A DNA stretch of 64,000 nt, taken from contig NZ_FPAF01000001.1 of the NCBI RefSeq assembly GCF_900116295.1, positions 620,001 to 684,000 on the forward strand, in the 5' to 3' direction. The translations under genes were made by a program, and so were the position numbers. Below the pieces are notes generated by a model, which worked only from the letters and a program-made list of their open reading frames with translations, had not been told where the DNA came from and searched no databases. Source of the stretch: Bacillus sp. 103mf (GTDB taxonomy: Bacteria; Bacillota; Bacilli; Bacillales; Bacillaceae_G). Of the stretch, positions 1 to 8,816 are shown in pieces (the first letter of the stretch is position 1; every line of letters starts with the position of its first letter).

Positions 1-534
<534 letters not shown>

Positions 535-550
535 TTAATTACAAATAGGC

Positions 551-563
551 GCAAACGTTTTCA
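551..563. promoter_or_regulatory. LacI/CcpA-type operator (cre-like), site 1
   Basis: GCAAACGTTTTC matches the core of catabolite response elements and of MalR-type LacI-family operators. It lies 38 bp upstream of the malL start on the minus strand. The identical 12-mer recurs upstream of ptsG at 30946-30957. Confidence 0.6.
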
Positions 564-691
564 TTAGTGAATGATAACAGATTTTAAATAAAATGAAAAC
601 AGACTTACACCTTTCCTATTATCAAATAATTGTAAAACCAGCGCTCTGCTAATACTAAGAACACAATATTTAAACTACGCTTTCAAAAAAC

Positions 692-705
692 ATGAAAACG
701 TTTTA
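692..705. promoter_or_regulatory. LacI/CcpA-type operator, site 2
   Basis: ATGAAAACGTTTTAA contains the perfect palindrome AAAACGTTTT, the usual core of LacI-family operators in Bacillus. It sits in the malL/msmX divergent interval. Confidence 0.55.
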
Positions 706-751
706 ATTTTTATATTTCTTTTTTTCATGCCTTCATTTATAATAAAACGAA

Positions 752-765
752 AGAAAACGTTTGCA
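752..765. promoter_or_regulatory. LacI/CcpA-type operator, site 3
   Basis: GAAAACGTTTGCAC is a further copy of the AAACGTTT core. It is placed about 27 bp before the msmX ATG, so a bound repressor would block transcription entering msmX. Whether CcpA or a dedicated MalR-like protein binds cannot be told from sequence. Confidence 0.55.
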
Positions 766-791
766 CACTTTTTTTGCTAGGGGGAAAAGTC

Positions 792-1892
792 ATGGCAGAA
801 CTAAAATTAGAAAACATTTACAAAATATATGATAACAATGTAACAGCAGTAACAGATTTCAATTTACACATACGAGATAAAGAGTTTATCGTATTCGTTG
901 GTCCATCTGGATGCGGGAAATCAACAACATTACGAATGGTCGCTGGTTTAGAAGATATTTCAAAAGGTGAATTTTCAATTGATGGCAAGGTAATGAATGA
1001 TGTTCCTCCAAAAGATCGCGACATTGCAATGGTCTTTCAAAACTATGCACTCTATCCGCATATGAGTGTTTATGATAACATGGCATTTGGCTTAAAGCTT
1101 CGTAAAATAACAAAAGATGAAATTGATCGCCGCGTGAAAGATGCAGCCCGTGTTTTAGGACTAGAAGAATATTTAAATCGAAAACCAAAAGCATTATCTG
1201 GAGGACAACGACAACGTGTTGCATTAGGACGTGCCATTGTTCGTGATGCAAAGGTTTTCTTAATGGACGAGCCATTATCAAACCTTGATGCAAAATTACG
1301 TGTAACAATGCGCTCAGAGATTTCTAAGCTGCATCAAAAACTTGGGACAACAACTATTTATGTGACACATGACCAAACAGAAGCTATGACAATGGCATCG
1401 CGCCTTGTTGTTATGAAAGATGGGAAAATACAGCAGATTGGAACACCAAAAGAAGTATATGAAACACCAGAAAATATTTTCGTTGGCGGATTTATTGGCT
1501 CTCCTGCAATGAACTTTTTCCGTGGTCAATTAACAGGGACTCACTTTGTAATAGACAATAAGATAAAAATTAAAGTATCTGAAGGAAAAATGAAACTACT
1601 AAGCGAACAAGGCTACATCAATCAAGAAGTTATTTTAGGAATTCGCCCAGAAGATATTCATGATGAACTCTTATTTTTAGAAGCTTCACAAGATACAACA
1701 TTTACAACAAAAATCGATGTTGCTGAACTATTAGGCGCAGAATCTATTTTATATATGAAACTTGGAGGTCAAGATTTTTCAGCACGTGTCGATGCGAGAC
1801 ATACTTTCACAAATGGTGATCAAATCCAGCTTGCTTTTGATATGAATAAAGCGCACTTCTTTGATGTAAAAACCGAAAACCGCATTCGCTAA
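792..1892 (+). CDS. msmX: sugar ABC transporter ATP-binding protein, MsmX/UgpC type
   Basis: A 366-aa cytoplasmic ATPase that energises carbohydrate ABC importers; in Bacillus MsmX serves several different sugar permeases. Visible motifs are Walker A GPSGCGKST (about residue 37), Q-loop FQNYALYPHM, signature LSGGQRQR, Walker B VFLMDEP and the H-loop THDQTEAM, followed by a C-terminal TOBE-like domain with IGIRPEDI-type sequence. The length matches the family (365-370 aa). The ATG at 792 is chosen over an upstream TTG because AGGGGGAAAAG lies 6-8 bases before it. No permease genes are adjacent, which fits a shared ATPase. It is followed by a terminator hairpin. Confidence 0.93.
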   Translation: MAELKLENIYKIYDNNVTAVTDFNLHIRDKEFIVFVGPSGCGKSTTLRMVAGLEDISKGEFSIDGKVMNDVPPKDRDIAMVFQNYALYPHMSVYDNMAFGLKLRKITKDEIDRRVKDAARVLGLEEYLNRKPKALSGGQRQRVALGRAIVRDAKVFLMDEPLSNLDAKLRVTMRSEISKLHQKLGTTTIYVTHDQTEAMTMASRLVVMKDGKIQQIGTPKEVYETPENIFVGGFIGSPAMNFFRGQLTGTHFVIDNKIKIKVSEGKMKLLSEQGYINQEVILGIRPEDIHDELLFLEASQDTTFTTKIDVAELLGAESILYMKLGGQDFSARVDARHTFTNGDQIQLAFDMNKAHFFDVKTENRIR

Positions 1893-1900
1893 ATACAAAG

Positions 1901-1926
1901 AAACCGTCCATATTCATGGACGGTTT
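1901..1926. terminator. bidirectional intrinsic terminator
   Basis: AAACCGTCCAT-ATTC-ATGGACGGTTT is a perfect 11-bp stem with T-runs on both sides. It separates msmX from the converging decayed SDR gene. Confidence 0.85.
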
Positions 1927-1930
1927 TCCA

Positions 1931-2413
1931 TTATAATACTACTTCTGCTGTCTGAAACGATTGTTGCCTTGCTCCTATAACACCAGAAATCGGTAAATCT
2001 GTTAACATCATTTCTTCTTGCTGCTTCATAAAAGATGACGTCAATTGTTTTATTTTTATCCAGACGTCATTTATACAAAGTGTAGTGGAATCGTTCTCTT
2101 TTTCATGAGAAAAAATCGGATCTATTTTATATAATCCAGCATTATTAAACAACATATCAACCCTATTATAGACTTCAAGTGCAACTTCTAAAACGTGTCG
2201 CCAATCACTTTGCTTACTCATATCGTGAGTAACAAAAATTGCATCTCCACCTAATTCTACAATTTCTTCGACTGTTGCTTGTCCGCCTTCCTCATCAATA
2301 TCTGTCACAATTACTTTTGCACCTCGCCCTGCCAACAAAAGAGCCGTGCTACGGCCAATACCGATGCCACCACCTGTTACAACGACAATTTTTCCTGCTA
2401 GCTTCATCGTCAT
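1931..2413 (-). pseudogene. decayed short-chain dehydrogenase/reductase
   Basis: The first ~95 residues are a good SDR Rossmann half: TGGGIGIGRSTA cofactor loop, a VTDIDEEGG acidic residue after strand 2 (NAD preference) and the NNAG motif. After that the sequence collapses. A segment where helix 4 and strand 5 should be is missing (DVWIKI runs directly into KQLTSSFMKQQ), and ISGVIGARQQS, normally just before the catalytic Tyr, is followed by an unrelated end. The YxxxK catalytic pair is absent and the product is 160 aa against about 250 for the family. The frame is open, so it may still be translated, but the enzyme cannot be active. Likely an internally deleted, 3'-truncated relic. Confidence 0.75.
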
Positions 2414-2504
2414 TACCCCTTCTGGTTAGTCTTACCGTCACAGTATACTCCTTTTTTCAAAACATCTGCAAGCAGGAAAAGATCGATATATAAGATGTAA
2501 TCGT

Positions 2505-2600
2505 TTACTTTTGAACTTTCTCTTTTTTCTTACTATTATATGGATCAAAAGCTAGACCGACAAAAATAAGAGTTCCCCAAAATAATAAACTTCCTCCCAT
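2505..2600 (-). CDS. 31-aa single-pass membrane peptide
   Basis: The product is MGGSLLFWGTLIFVGLAFDP followed by YNSKKKEKVQK: one hydrophobic segment (residues 4-18) and a Lys-rich C-terminal tail, so a small tail-in membrane peptide is likely. The ATG is preceded by GGGGAGGAG at good spacing, an exceptionally strong ribosome site for such a short frame. No function is recognised. It lies directly downstream of a possible small RNA or leader with a terminator-like hairpin on the same strand. Confidence 0.7.
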   Translation of the reverse strand: MGGSLLFWGTLIFVGLAFDPYNSKKKEKVQK

Positions 2601-2654
2601 CAGTTCGCTCCTCCCCAATATAAAATTATTACTCTTTATTATAAATAAAAAAAG

Positions 2655-2722
2655 CGCGCCTTTCCGTGACGCGCCACCAATATGGAGGGTACTATATAGG
2701 AGATGCCTGTCCTATACAAATT
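2655..2722 (-). ncRNA. possible small RNA or leader with terminator-like hairpin
   Basis: On the minus strand a perfect TATAAT (about 2724-2729) is followed by ~50 nt containing two C-rich stretches (CATCTCC and ACCCTCC), then a GCGCG...CGCGC hairpin and seven T residues. C-rich single-stranded patches complementary to Shine-Dalgarno sequences are typical of Gram-positive trans-acting small RNAs. The -35 region is poor (TTTACA at non-ideal spacing). Alternatively this is an attenuator leader of the 31-aa peptide gene that follows. Confidence 0.35.
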
Positions 2723-2833
2723 CTATTATACCAATTAAAAGTATCGAATTTTGTAAAAATTTAGACTTAACAAAAATTTTATTGAAATATTTCCTCTTTA
2801 CTATTATCGTAAAAGAAATTTTACAATAATTAG

Positions 2834-2858
2834 AAAAGAGAAGCAACTGCTTCTCTTT
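2834..2858 (-). terminator. intrinsic terminator of RDD gene
   Basis: GAGAAGCA-AC-TGCTTCTC, an 8-bp stem followed on the minus strand by a T-rich run. Confidence 0.75.
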
Positions 2859-2860
2859 CT

Positions 2861-3316
2861 CTATACAATACTTATAACTCTAGTTTTTACTATGAGATCA
2901 TGAAAACCGCTATTATCACTTCTAAACAGCATTATGTATATATTACATATTACTGGGATTCCAAGAAATAAGATATTTGGTATTAACAATACAATAAACC
3001 TCATTGTTAATATTCCTAACGTTAACTTTTCATTTGTAAGTGATACAAGTTTTGTACGTGTAAATTTTTTCCCTGGTGTATATCCATTCCAAATAAATGG
3101 TAGAACGATAAAATAAAGCGCCATTAATAAACATACAAGTCCAAGATCGTAACGAATATCTCCTGAACTCACATTAAAACGATTCAAAATCGCTTTATAG
3201 TTCCCTGTTGTAATTGAGACAACAGCACCGTACAGAACAGAAATGAAAAACATATCGATAATTGCAGCCCCTATGCGATTCATAACGATCGCTGGACGAT
3301 GTATTTTCAGCTTCAT
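2861..3316 (-). CDS. RDD family membrane protein
   Basis: A 151-aa integral membrane protein. The N-terminal MNRIGAAIIDMFFI contains the Arg and Asp of the RDD family signature, followed by three or four hydrophobic segments; the middle motif WNGYTPGKKFTRTKLV is the conserved 'GKTPGK-like' RDD stretch. RDD proteins are poorly characterised; some have been linked to ion or compatible-solute exchange. AAAGGAG lies 10 bases before the ATG. A GAGAAGCA/TGCTTCTC hairpin at 2836-2856 terminates it. It stands alone, with no operon partner. Confidence 0.85.
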   Translation of the reverse strand: MKLKIHRPAIVMNRIGAAIIDMFFISVLYGAVVSITTGNYKAILNRFNVSSGDIRYDLGLVCLLMALYFIVLPFIWNGYTPGKKFTRTKLVSLTNEKLTLGILTMRFIVLLIPNILFLGIPVICNIYIMLFRSDNSGFHDLIVKTRVISIV

Positions 3317-3462
3317 GTTGTGTCGACTCCTTTTTTCTATCCTATATTAACTGTTTCATCGTATCATGTCTAAAAACAGTTGTAAACAACTCATAAATTG
3401 GTGTTTTACTCTCTTTTCCTGTACAATATGTATCAGTCACATTTCTGAAGGAGGAGCTCATT

Positions 3463-3897
3463 TTGAAACGATTCATCATTTTCTGCTCTTTCATACTTCT
3501 AGCTAGTTGTGCAACAAATTATAATCAATCTCATTACAGCGTTAGCGATGAATATGAACTCATTAACGTTGGCGGTGATGCACTAGAACTATTCCCAAAG
3601 TCAGATGCCCTATATGCTTCTCAATATATCCCAGCAAAAATTGTAGAAATTGCCTGGAATGACGCTTATATTTTAGCAAAACAAATGGAACAAACGGATG
3701 ATCCTAACAATCCTGATGCTTCTCTCACCAATCAAGCAAAAGAGAATTATTGGATTATCGATTTAAAAAATAACCGCCGGTTTGGTCCCTATACAAAAAA
3801 ACAATTTGACGAACAAAAACAAGAATTTCGCATCTCAGAACAACTGCAATTACAGAACGTAAAAACTTACTTTACGAAAGCAAAACAAGAATCTTAA
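3463..3897 (+). CDS. putative lipoprotein, 144 aa
   Basis: A TTG start behind AAGGAGG gives MKRFIIFCSFILLASCATNY, a type II signal peptide with lipobox LASC; Cys16 would be lipidated and the rest displayed outside the membrane. The mature part is acidic and hydrophilic with a 'YWIIDLKNNRRFGPYTKKQFDEQ' region that resembles surface lipoproteins of the genus. No catalytic motif is recognised. It has a private bidirectional terminator shared with the converging membrane protein gene. Confidence 0.75.
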   Translation: MKRFIIFCSFILLASCATNYNQSHYSVSDEYELINVGGDALELFPKSDALYASQYIPAKIVEIAWNDAYILAKQMEQTDDPNNPDASLTNQAKENYWIIDLKNNRRFGPYTKKQFDEQKQEFRISEQLQLQNVKTYFTKAKQES

Positions 3898-3936
3898 AAA
3901 AAGGTCAAATGAAAATATTTCATTTGACCTTTTTTT
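3898..3936. terminator. bidirectional terminator overlapping a stop codon
   Basis: AAAAGGTCAAATG and CATTTGACCTTTTTTT form the arms. The TGA stop of the converging minus-strand gene (3920-3922) lies inside the hairpin. Confidence 0.85.
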
Positions 3937-4297
3937 CCGTATTTTCTTTATAAAACAACATTCCATAAACAATAGCTCCAAACATAATACAAAATAATAA
4001 TTGCAATGCCTGTTGAATCGATACAATATGCAGTTGCAAAATGCCTTGAACACTATCGCTGTAACTATAATATCCCCAGATGTAAAAAAAGATAAATACG
4101 ACTATAAATATATACTTCTTATGTTTATAAAAATAATGTGCACTGCCCATTCCATATCCAAATAGTACTACTATATATATAAATTCACATAGAAGATACA
4201 TAGGAGATATTTGCTCAATTCGTTGTAACATATATAATAAACCTATTTGAAAGCAAGCGACTATAATAAATCCAGCCAAAACCGTGAACATTCTCAC
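3920..4297 (-). CDS. small integral membrane protein, unknown function
   Basis: 125 aa with four hydrophobic segments (about residues 3-22, 33-51, 62-80 and 95-115) joined by short loops; positively charged KHKK precedes the third segment. The GTG at 4297 is preferred because AAAGGAGAG lies 9 bases upstream; an ATG two codons later would be too far. No family recognised. The gene converges on the lipoprotein gene and shares its terminator. Confidence 0.65.
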   Translation of the reverse strand: MRMFTVLAGFIIVACFQIGLLYMLQRIEQISPMYLLCEFIYIVVLFGYGMGSAHYFYKHKKYIFIVVFIFFYIWGYYSYSDSVQGILQLHIVSIQQALQLLFCIMFGAIVYGMLFYKENTEKKVK

Positions 4298-4367
4298 GGA
4301 TTGTCTCTCCTTTCACTCTATTCACTTCATTATATTCATGAAATGATAAAACGAGCGGGGAGTTGTA

Positions 4368-4877
4368 TTATATAAGAAGAATTTTTATATCTTTCCAACC
4401 GTATGCAATTTCTTTTACGTGCAATTCTTCAATATTTTTCTCATCTATAAAAGAACCTTGTACTGCTTCATAAAAATATTTAGAGGGATTATTTGCTACT
4501 ACCCAAACAAGCATAGACTGATAGCCATTCTTATATAGATCCGCTGCTACCGCTTTTAGCAATCTTTTCCCCAGTTGATTACGCTGGTATTCTTTTAAAA
4601 TATATATCGCATATAATTCTCCTTCATATTCATAACTACCTGTTCGCTCTTTCCCACCATCTGCAAAACCGATTATTTTTCCGGCAACTGTTTTAGCAAC
4701 ATAAACATGCGATTGCTGTTCTTGTAATATTTTTCTCCATAGTCCTTCTCGCTGCTCATACGATTTTTTATCTAACACTTCTTTTGGCATAATCCCTTCA
4801 TATGTTTCTCTCCAACTATCAACATGAACATGTGCGAGTGCTTTTGCATCATTTACATTAGCTTTGACAATATACAT
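4368..4877 (-). CDS. GNAT family N-acetyltransferase
   Basis: 169 aa with the GNAT core: an N-terminal DAKALAHVHVDSWRETYEGI block, a central strand ELYAIYILKEYQR and the acetyl-CoA pyrophosphate loop written here as NQLGKRLLKAVAADL (Q/RxxGxG/A type). The 'HVDSWRETYEGIMP' start is common in GNATs that modify small molecules or ribosomal proteins. Substrate unknown. Monocistronic; repeat A follows downstream. Confidence 0.85.
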   Translation of the reverse strand: MYIVKANVNDAKALAHVHVDSWRETYEGIMPKEVLDKKSYEQREGLWRKILQEQQSHVYVAKTVAGKIIGFADGGKERTGSYEYEGELYAIYILKEYQRNQLGKRLLKAVAADLYKNGYQSMLVWVVANNPSKYFYEAVQGSFIDEKNIEELHVKEIAYGWKDIKILLI

Positions 4878-4962
4878 TTTTTCATCTCCCTACTAAACTA
4901 AACACTATATAAATATAAATTCTCTATAAAACGACATATTTCCTATCCTACTATATATATCC

Positions 4963-5158
4963 ATTGTAATTTTTCGACATCTTTGTCTAGCTCTGCTGAA
5001 TACAACATGACCTGTACTCACTTGTTCCCTTTGTTTAATCACGCATGTGGTAGAAAAAAAGCCCTGACCGCTTCTATGCATAGCCAGATGCTCTCGCCCA
5101 CCTAAATAGAAAGAGGATTTTTATGTCGATTTTTTAAATTTGTATTTATATAACAATG
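4963..5158 (-). repeat. repeat A, copy 1
   Basis: A ~190-bp dispersed repeat. Its outer ends carry similar inverted sequences (TTTTTCGACAT at the left, ATGTCGATTTTTT at the right). The core has a hairpin around CTGACCGCTTC / CCAGATGCTCTCGCC and the phrase 'gcatgtggtagaaaaa'. Related copies lie at 5978, 11013, 13545, 26176, 39905, 49358 and 58520. It is probably one of the bcr repeats of the B. cereus group; I cannot assign the number. Confidence 0.75.
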
Positions 5159-5161
5159 AAA

Positions 5162-5190
5162 AAACCATTTCACTATTATAGTGAAATGGT
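5162..5190 (-). terminator. intrinsic terminator of lipoprotein gene
   Basis: ACCATTTCAC-TATTATA-GTGAAATGGT, a 10-bp stem followed by TTTTTTC on the minus strand. Confidence 0.8.
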
Positions 5191-5919
5191 AAATGTTTGT
5201 GGTTCTGCAATTTTTTCATGTATGTCTCCTATTGCAAGTATATCTGTTGTAAAAGAAATCGTTTTTACTTTTTCATTATTATCACTTAATAAAAGACCGA
5301 TTAACCCTTCCCTTGTTTCTCCAGAACTATAATCCTCTCTCGTTACACTTTTTGTACCAACAAGCGTATCTTCTGCATATAAGAAGTTTTTCGTTGGCAC
5401 ATGAAATTGTTGCTTTTCATTTACAGTTACATCATTCATAGAAAAGAACTGCATCTCTTTGTCGCCTGCATTTTCAACCTTATATGTGATTTCAAGATAT
5501 TTAGCAGTATCACCAATATCTTGTCCACTTAGTGATGCATATAATTCTGCCTCTGTTTGCTCCAGTGTCTCTCCTAAGCGGCGTTGTACTTCTTCCGGAG
5601 TTAATTTTGTATACATTTTCAACGTCTCTTTTGTTTCAGATTCCATATTTGATAATGTAATAACTCTTACATTTTCTACATAGATTTTCATCGTTCCAAC
5701 TGTAAATGTTTCATTTACATGTTTGATTTGTTCTAACGTTAAAGTACCCCAGTTTTTTTCTTTAATCTCTTGTCCTACTTTTGTTAATTGTATACCGCCA
5801 TACTCATCTGTTTCTGGAATGGCCTGCTTCCTCGGTTGCTTCACTTTTTCCTGCTGAGTACAACCACTTAAAATGATGACAAAACTACATAAAATACAAA
5901 ATACGTTCCATATTTTCAT
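5176..5919 (-). CDS. putative lipoprotein, 247 aa
   Basis: The N-terminus MKIWNVFCILCSFVIILSGC is a lipoprotein signal with lipobox LSGC (Cys20), so the protein should be anchored on the outer face of the membrane. The mature part contains an extended beta-rich region (about residues 70-235) with 'YLEITYKVENAGDKEMQFF' that resembles the Ig-like DUF4352/DUF5068 lipoproteins of Bacillus; the family is suggested by pattern only. Function unknown. It lies between two copies of repeat A, one of them a deletion form. A hairpin that includes its stop codon terminates transcription. Confidence 0.75.
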   Translation of the reverse strand: MKIWNVFCILCSFVIILSGCTQQEKVKQPRKQAIPETDEYGGIQLTKVGQEIKEKNWGTLTLEQIKHVNETFTVGTMKIYVENVRVITLSNMESETKETLKMYTKLTPEEVQRRLGETLEQTEAELYASLSGQDIGDTAKYLEITYKVENAGDKEMQFFSMNDVTVNEKQQFHVPTKNFLYAEDTLVGTKSVTREDYSSGETREGLIGLLLSDNNEKVKTISFTTDILAIGDIHEKIAEPQTFTISL

Positions 5920-5977
5920 AATCCTTCTCCTGTCAGTACATACTATGAAACTATCATTGCATGTACTATTATACTCT

Positions 5978-6092
5978 ATATATCCATTTAAATTTTTTGA
6001 CCTATAAGTCGCTGCTATGCATGCTTAGATCCTCTCTCTCCTAAAAAAGGGATTTTTATGTCCGTTTTTCAACTTGTATTTACATAAGTTGT
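5978..6092 (-). repeat. repeat A, copy 2 (internally deleted)
   Basis: Both ends of repeat A are present (a left end beginning at TATATATCCATTTAAATTTT and a right end containing TTTTTATGTC), but about 80 bp of the interior is missing, joining 'gctgctatgca' directly to the 'tgcttagatcctctctc' side. Confidence 0.65.
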
Positions 6093-6153
6093 CTATCGCT
6101 TAGCTTTTCTGCTACTTTAGAAATATAATCTACTTTGAAGTGAGGTTCTTATA

Positions 6154-6882
6154 TTGCTAGAGAAACAACCTTTTTTACAAACGATTTTATTAAAAAAAGA
6201 CAAAATCCCATCATTTTCTGTATATCCCTTTTCCTTGCCTGTTGTTCATTCATTACAATCTTTGTCCTTTCATCCAAAGGTTACCTATATTATAGGAGAA
6301 AATGGGACAGGAAAATCCACATTATTAGAAGCAATTGCCACTGCATGGGGATTCAACCCAGAGGGAGGGACAAAAAATTTTCGTTTTTCGACAAACACTT
6401 CTCATTCTGACTTGCATGAATATCTCATACTCAGAAAAGGTTTACAAAAACCGAAAGATGGATTTTTTCTTCGTGCGGAATCTTTTTATAATGTTGCATC
6501 TTATATTGATGAAATTGATGCTATTCGCTCTTATGGGGGTACTTCCCTCCACGAACAGTCCCACGGTGAATCATTTTTCTCTGTATTTATGAACCGTTTT
6601 TCTGGTAACGGACTCTATATTTTAGATGAGCCTGAAGCTGCCTTATCACCAATGCGCCAACTTTCCATGTTAATTCGTATGCACGAGCTCATTAATCAAA
6701 ATGCACAATTTATTATAGCTACACATTCCCCGATTTTAATGGCATATCCAGACGCGATTATGTACTCTTTACATCAAGAGAAAATACAAGAAATTACGTT
6801 AGAAGAAACCGAACATTATCAAACGATGAAACTCTTTTTTGAAGATCGCAAAAGACTATTTCATCATCTCTTCCGTTCATAA
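6154..6882 (+). CDS. stand-alone AAA/ABC-type ATPase
   Basis: 242-aa predicted ATPase with Walker A GENGTGKST (around residue 50), a degenerate signature SHGESF (140), Walker B LYILDEPEAALS (154-165) and switch histidine in ATHSPILM (190). This is the AAA_21/YbjD-like architecture of small OLD/SMC-related ATPases, without coiled coil or nuclease domain. A TTG start with GAAGTGAGG upstream is most likely. No partner gene is next to it, so a defence role is not supported; function unknown. A strong bidirectional terminator separates it from the converging thiolase. Confidence 0.8.
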   Translation: MLEKQPFLQTILLKKDKIPSFSVYPFSLPVVHSLQSLSFHPKVTYIIGENGTGKSTLLEAIATAWGFNPEGGTKNFRFSTNTSHSDLHEYLILRKGLQKPKDGFFLRAESFYNVASYIDEIDAIRSYGGTSLHEQSHGESFFSVFMNRFSGNGLYILDEPEAALSPMRQLSMLIRMHELINQNAQFIIATHSPILMAYPDAIMYSLHQEKIQEITLEETEHYQTMKLFFEDRKRLFHHLFRS

Positions 6883-6919
6883 ACAAAACCAGCTAGTAGA
6901 TACACTAGCTGGTTTTGTT
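6882..6919. terminator. bidirectional terminator
   Basis: AACAAAACCAGCTAGT and ACTAGCTGGTTTTGTT form a perfect 16-bp stem around a 6-nt loop between convergent genes. Confidence 0.9.
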
Positions 6920-6920
6920 A

Positions 6921-8096
6921 TTATAATGCTTCTATAAATAACGCTACTCCCATACCGCCACCGACGCAAAGAGAAGCAATACCCTTTTCTAATCCTCGTC
7001 TTCTTAATTCATGAATCAAGCTTACTGTAATACGTGCTCCTGTACATCCAATTGGATGACCAAGACCTATTCCACTGCCGTTTACGTTTACTTTTTCACG
7101 ATCCAAGCCTAATTCTTTCTCTACTGCTAAATATTGTGCAGCAAATGCTTCATTAATTTCAAATAAATCGGCATCATTTACCGACCAATTTACATTTTGC
7201 AGTCCTTTTTGAATTGCTGGAACTGGCCCAATCCCCATAATTTTAGGATCTACGCCTGCTACAGAGTATCCAACAATTCTCGCTAATGGTTGCAGCCCCT
7301 TTTCTTTCGCTTTCTCTTCACTCATTAAGACTAACGCTGCACTTCCGTCATTAATACCTGATGCGTTTCCAGCAGTTACTGTGCCACCCTTGTGAAAAGC
7401 TGCCTTTAAACCCGAAAGTTTTTCTAACGTAATATCTGCACGAGGATGTTCATCTTTAGAAACGACAACCTCTTTTCTACGTTCCTTTATCGTAATCGGC
7501 ACAATTTGTTCATCAAAATAACCCGCTTCGATTGCATGAAGAGCACGTTGATGACTTAACAGCGCTACTTCATCCTGTTCTTCGCGAGAAATTTCAGATT
7601 GCTTCGCAAGATTTTCCGCAGTTTCTCCCATCATAATATGATGGATTGGATCTTCTAGCACTTCCCACACCATATCACGAATTTCTCCATGTTGTAGTCG
7701 TTGTCCCCAGCGGTTCTCTTTTAATAAATACGGACTAGAGCTCATCGCTTCTACTCCCCCTGCAACAACAACATCACTTACACCTAATTGAATTTGCATT
7801 GCGGCTGAAATTAGCGCCTGCATACCTGAAGCGCATTGACGCTGAATTGTGTAACCAGTAACCGTATCAGGAAATCCCGCCATAAGAGCTGCTGTTCTTG
7901 CTGTATTTGCCTCATCTGTTCGCTGAATACAGTGACCTAAAATCACTTCATCTACTTCACGGGGCGACACACCGCCTCTTTTTACAGCTTCCTGCAATAC
8001 AGGAACTATAAGTTCAGTTGGTTTTACATTTTTGAAAGCTCCTCCAAATGTTCCAATCGGTGAACGAACTGCCGCTGTAACGACTACATTACGCAT
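6921..8096 (-). CDS. acetyl-CoA C-acetyltransferase (thiolase)
   Basis: 391 aa, the full length of type II thiolases. The nucleophile lies in [11 protein letters not shown] (about Cys88), and the C-terminal catalytic His and Cys in [19 protein letters not shown] and [10 protein letters not shown]. The reaction is reversible condensation or cleavage of acetyl-CoA/acetoacetyl-CoA in the cytoplasm (fatty-acid degradation or the first step of acetoacetate/hydroxybutyrate routes). No beta-oxidation genes adjoin it. A 3-hydroxybutyrate dehydrogenase lies 4.6 kb away, so a metabolic link is possible but unproven. MmgA, YhfS or AtoB orthology cannot be settled by eye. Confidence 0.9.
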   Translation of the reverse strand: MRNVVVTAAVRSPIGTFGGAFKNVKPTELIVPVLQEAVKRGGVSPREVDEVILGHCIQRTDEANTARTAALMAGFPDTVTGYTIQRQCASGMQALISAAMQIQLGVSDVVVAGGVEAMSSSPYLLKENRWGQRLQHGEIRDMVWEVLEDPIHHIMMGETAENLAKQSEISREEQDEVALLSHQRALHAIEAGYFDEQIVPITIKERRKEVVVSKDEHPRADITLEKLSGLKAAFHKGGTVTAGNASGINDGSAALVLMSEEKAKEKGLQPLARIVGYSVAGVDPKIMGIGPVPAIQKGLQNVNWSVNDADLFEINEAFAAQYLAVEKELGLDREKVNVNGSGIGLGHPIGCTGARITVSLIHELRRRGLEKGIASLCVGGGMGVALFIEAL

Positions 8097-8238
8097 CGTG
8101 TACTTTCTCCTCTCTTATGTATCCTAGTAAAATTCGGATGAAATACCATAAGATGCATATCTATGTCTATTATATTAGAAAGTAACTAAAAAATAAAAAT
8201 ATTTAATAAAATTAAAATAGAAAGATACTTATCTCCTT

Positions 8239-8688
8239 CTATTCTGTTAATGCTAATAAAAATTTTTGAAGAATTTTTTCTGTTGTTGTATTCAATTTCG
8301 GCAACTTATCAATCGGAAAATATTGAATATCCAATCCTTCTTCATCACATTTCATTTCACCATACACATGATGCGCTTGAAATACATTGATTACATTATA
8401 AATTTCGTCTCCGTGAGGATAACGATAATATAAGTCTTGACCAGAGAGCACACCGAGAAACTGTAAGGAATCTGCTTTTAAACTAGTTTCCTCTCTTAAT
8501 TCCCTCTCTGCTGTTTCTTCAATTGTTTCTCCTAACTCCATTGCTCCCCCTGGCAATCCCCAATCATATGTATCAGAACGAAGTTGTAATAATACTTCAT
8601 TCTTTTCATTTAAAACAATAATTGCTGATCCTACTATTATAAGTGGTTTTGTTCCAACTAATTCCCTTAGCTCCTGTATATACCCCAT
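8239..8688 (-). CDS. Nudix hydrolase
   Basis: 149 aa with a complete Nudix box: GGAMELGETIEETAERELREET (residues about 46-67) fits GX5EX7REUXEEXGU except for the last position. The fold starts with a strand IIVGSAIIVLNEKNEVLLQLR. These enzymes cleave nucleoside diphosphates linked to another moiety; 'YNVINVFQAHHV' resembles the MutT/NUDIX proteins of unknown substrate in Bacillus. Monocistronic. Confidence 0.88.
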   Translation of the reverse strand: MGYIQELRELVGTKPLIIVGSAIIVLNEKNEVLLQLRSDTYDWGLPGGAMELGETIEETAERELREETSLKADSLQFLGVLSGQDLYYRYPHGDEIYNVINVFQAHHVYGEMKCDEEGLDIQYFPIDKLPKLNTTTEKILQKFLLALTE

Positions 8689-8816
8689 TATGTAACTCCC
8701 CTTTCTTTTCCCCTCCTATAATAGCAAAATTCCTTCTTTATTTGTTTGATACATATAAAATATTTTTATTCACACAAAAGAGGCTAACTCACATTAGCCC
8801 CTTCCTCTTACATTAT

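Noticed and set aside
886-1308. 140-aa minus-strand frame inside msmX
   Set aside because: Antisense shadow of the ATPase motifs; no ribosome site.
6154-6882. AAA ATPase as part of an anti-phage defence system
   Set aside because: No nuclease, helicase, toxin or reverse-transcriptase partner is adjacent; neighbours are ordinary metabolic genes with their own terminators.
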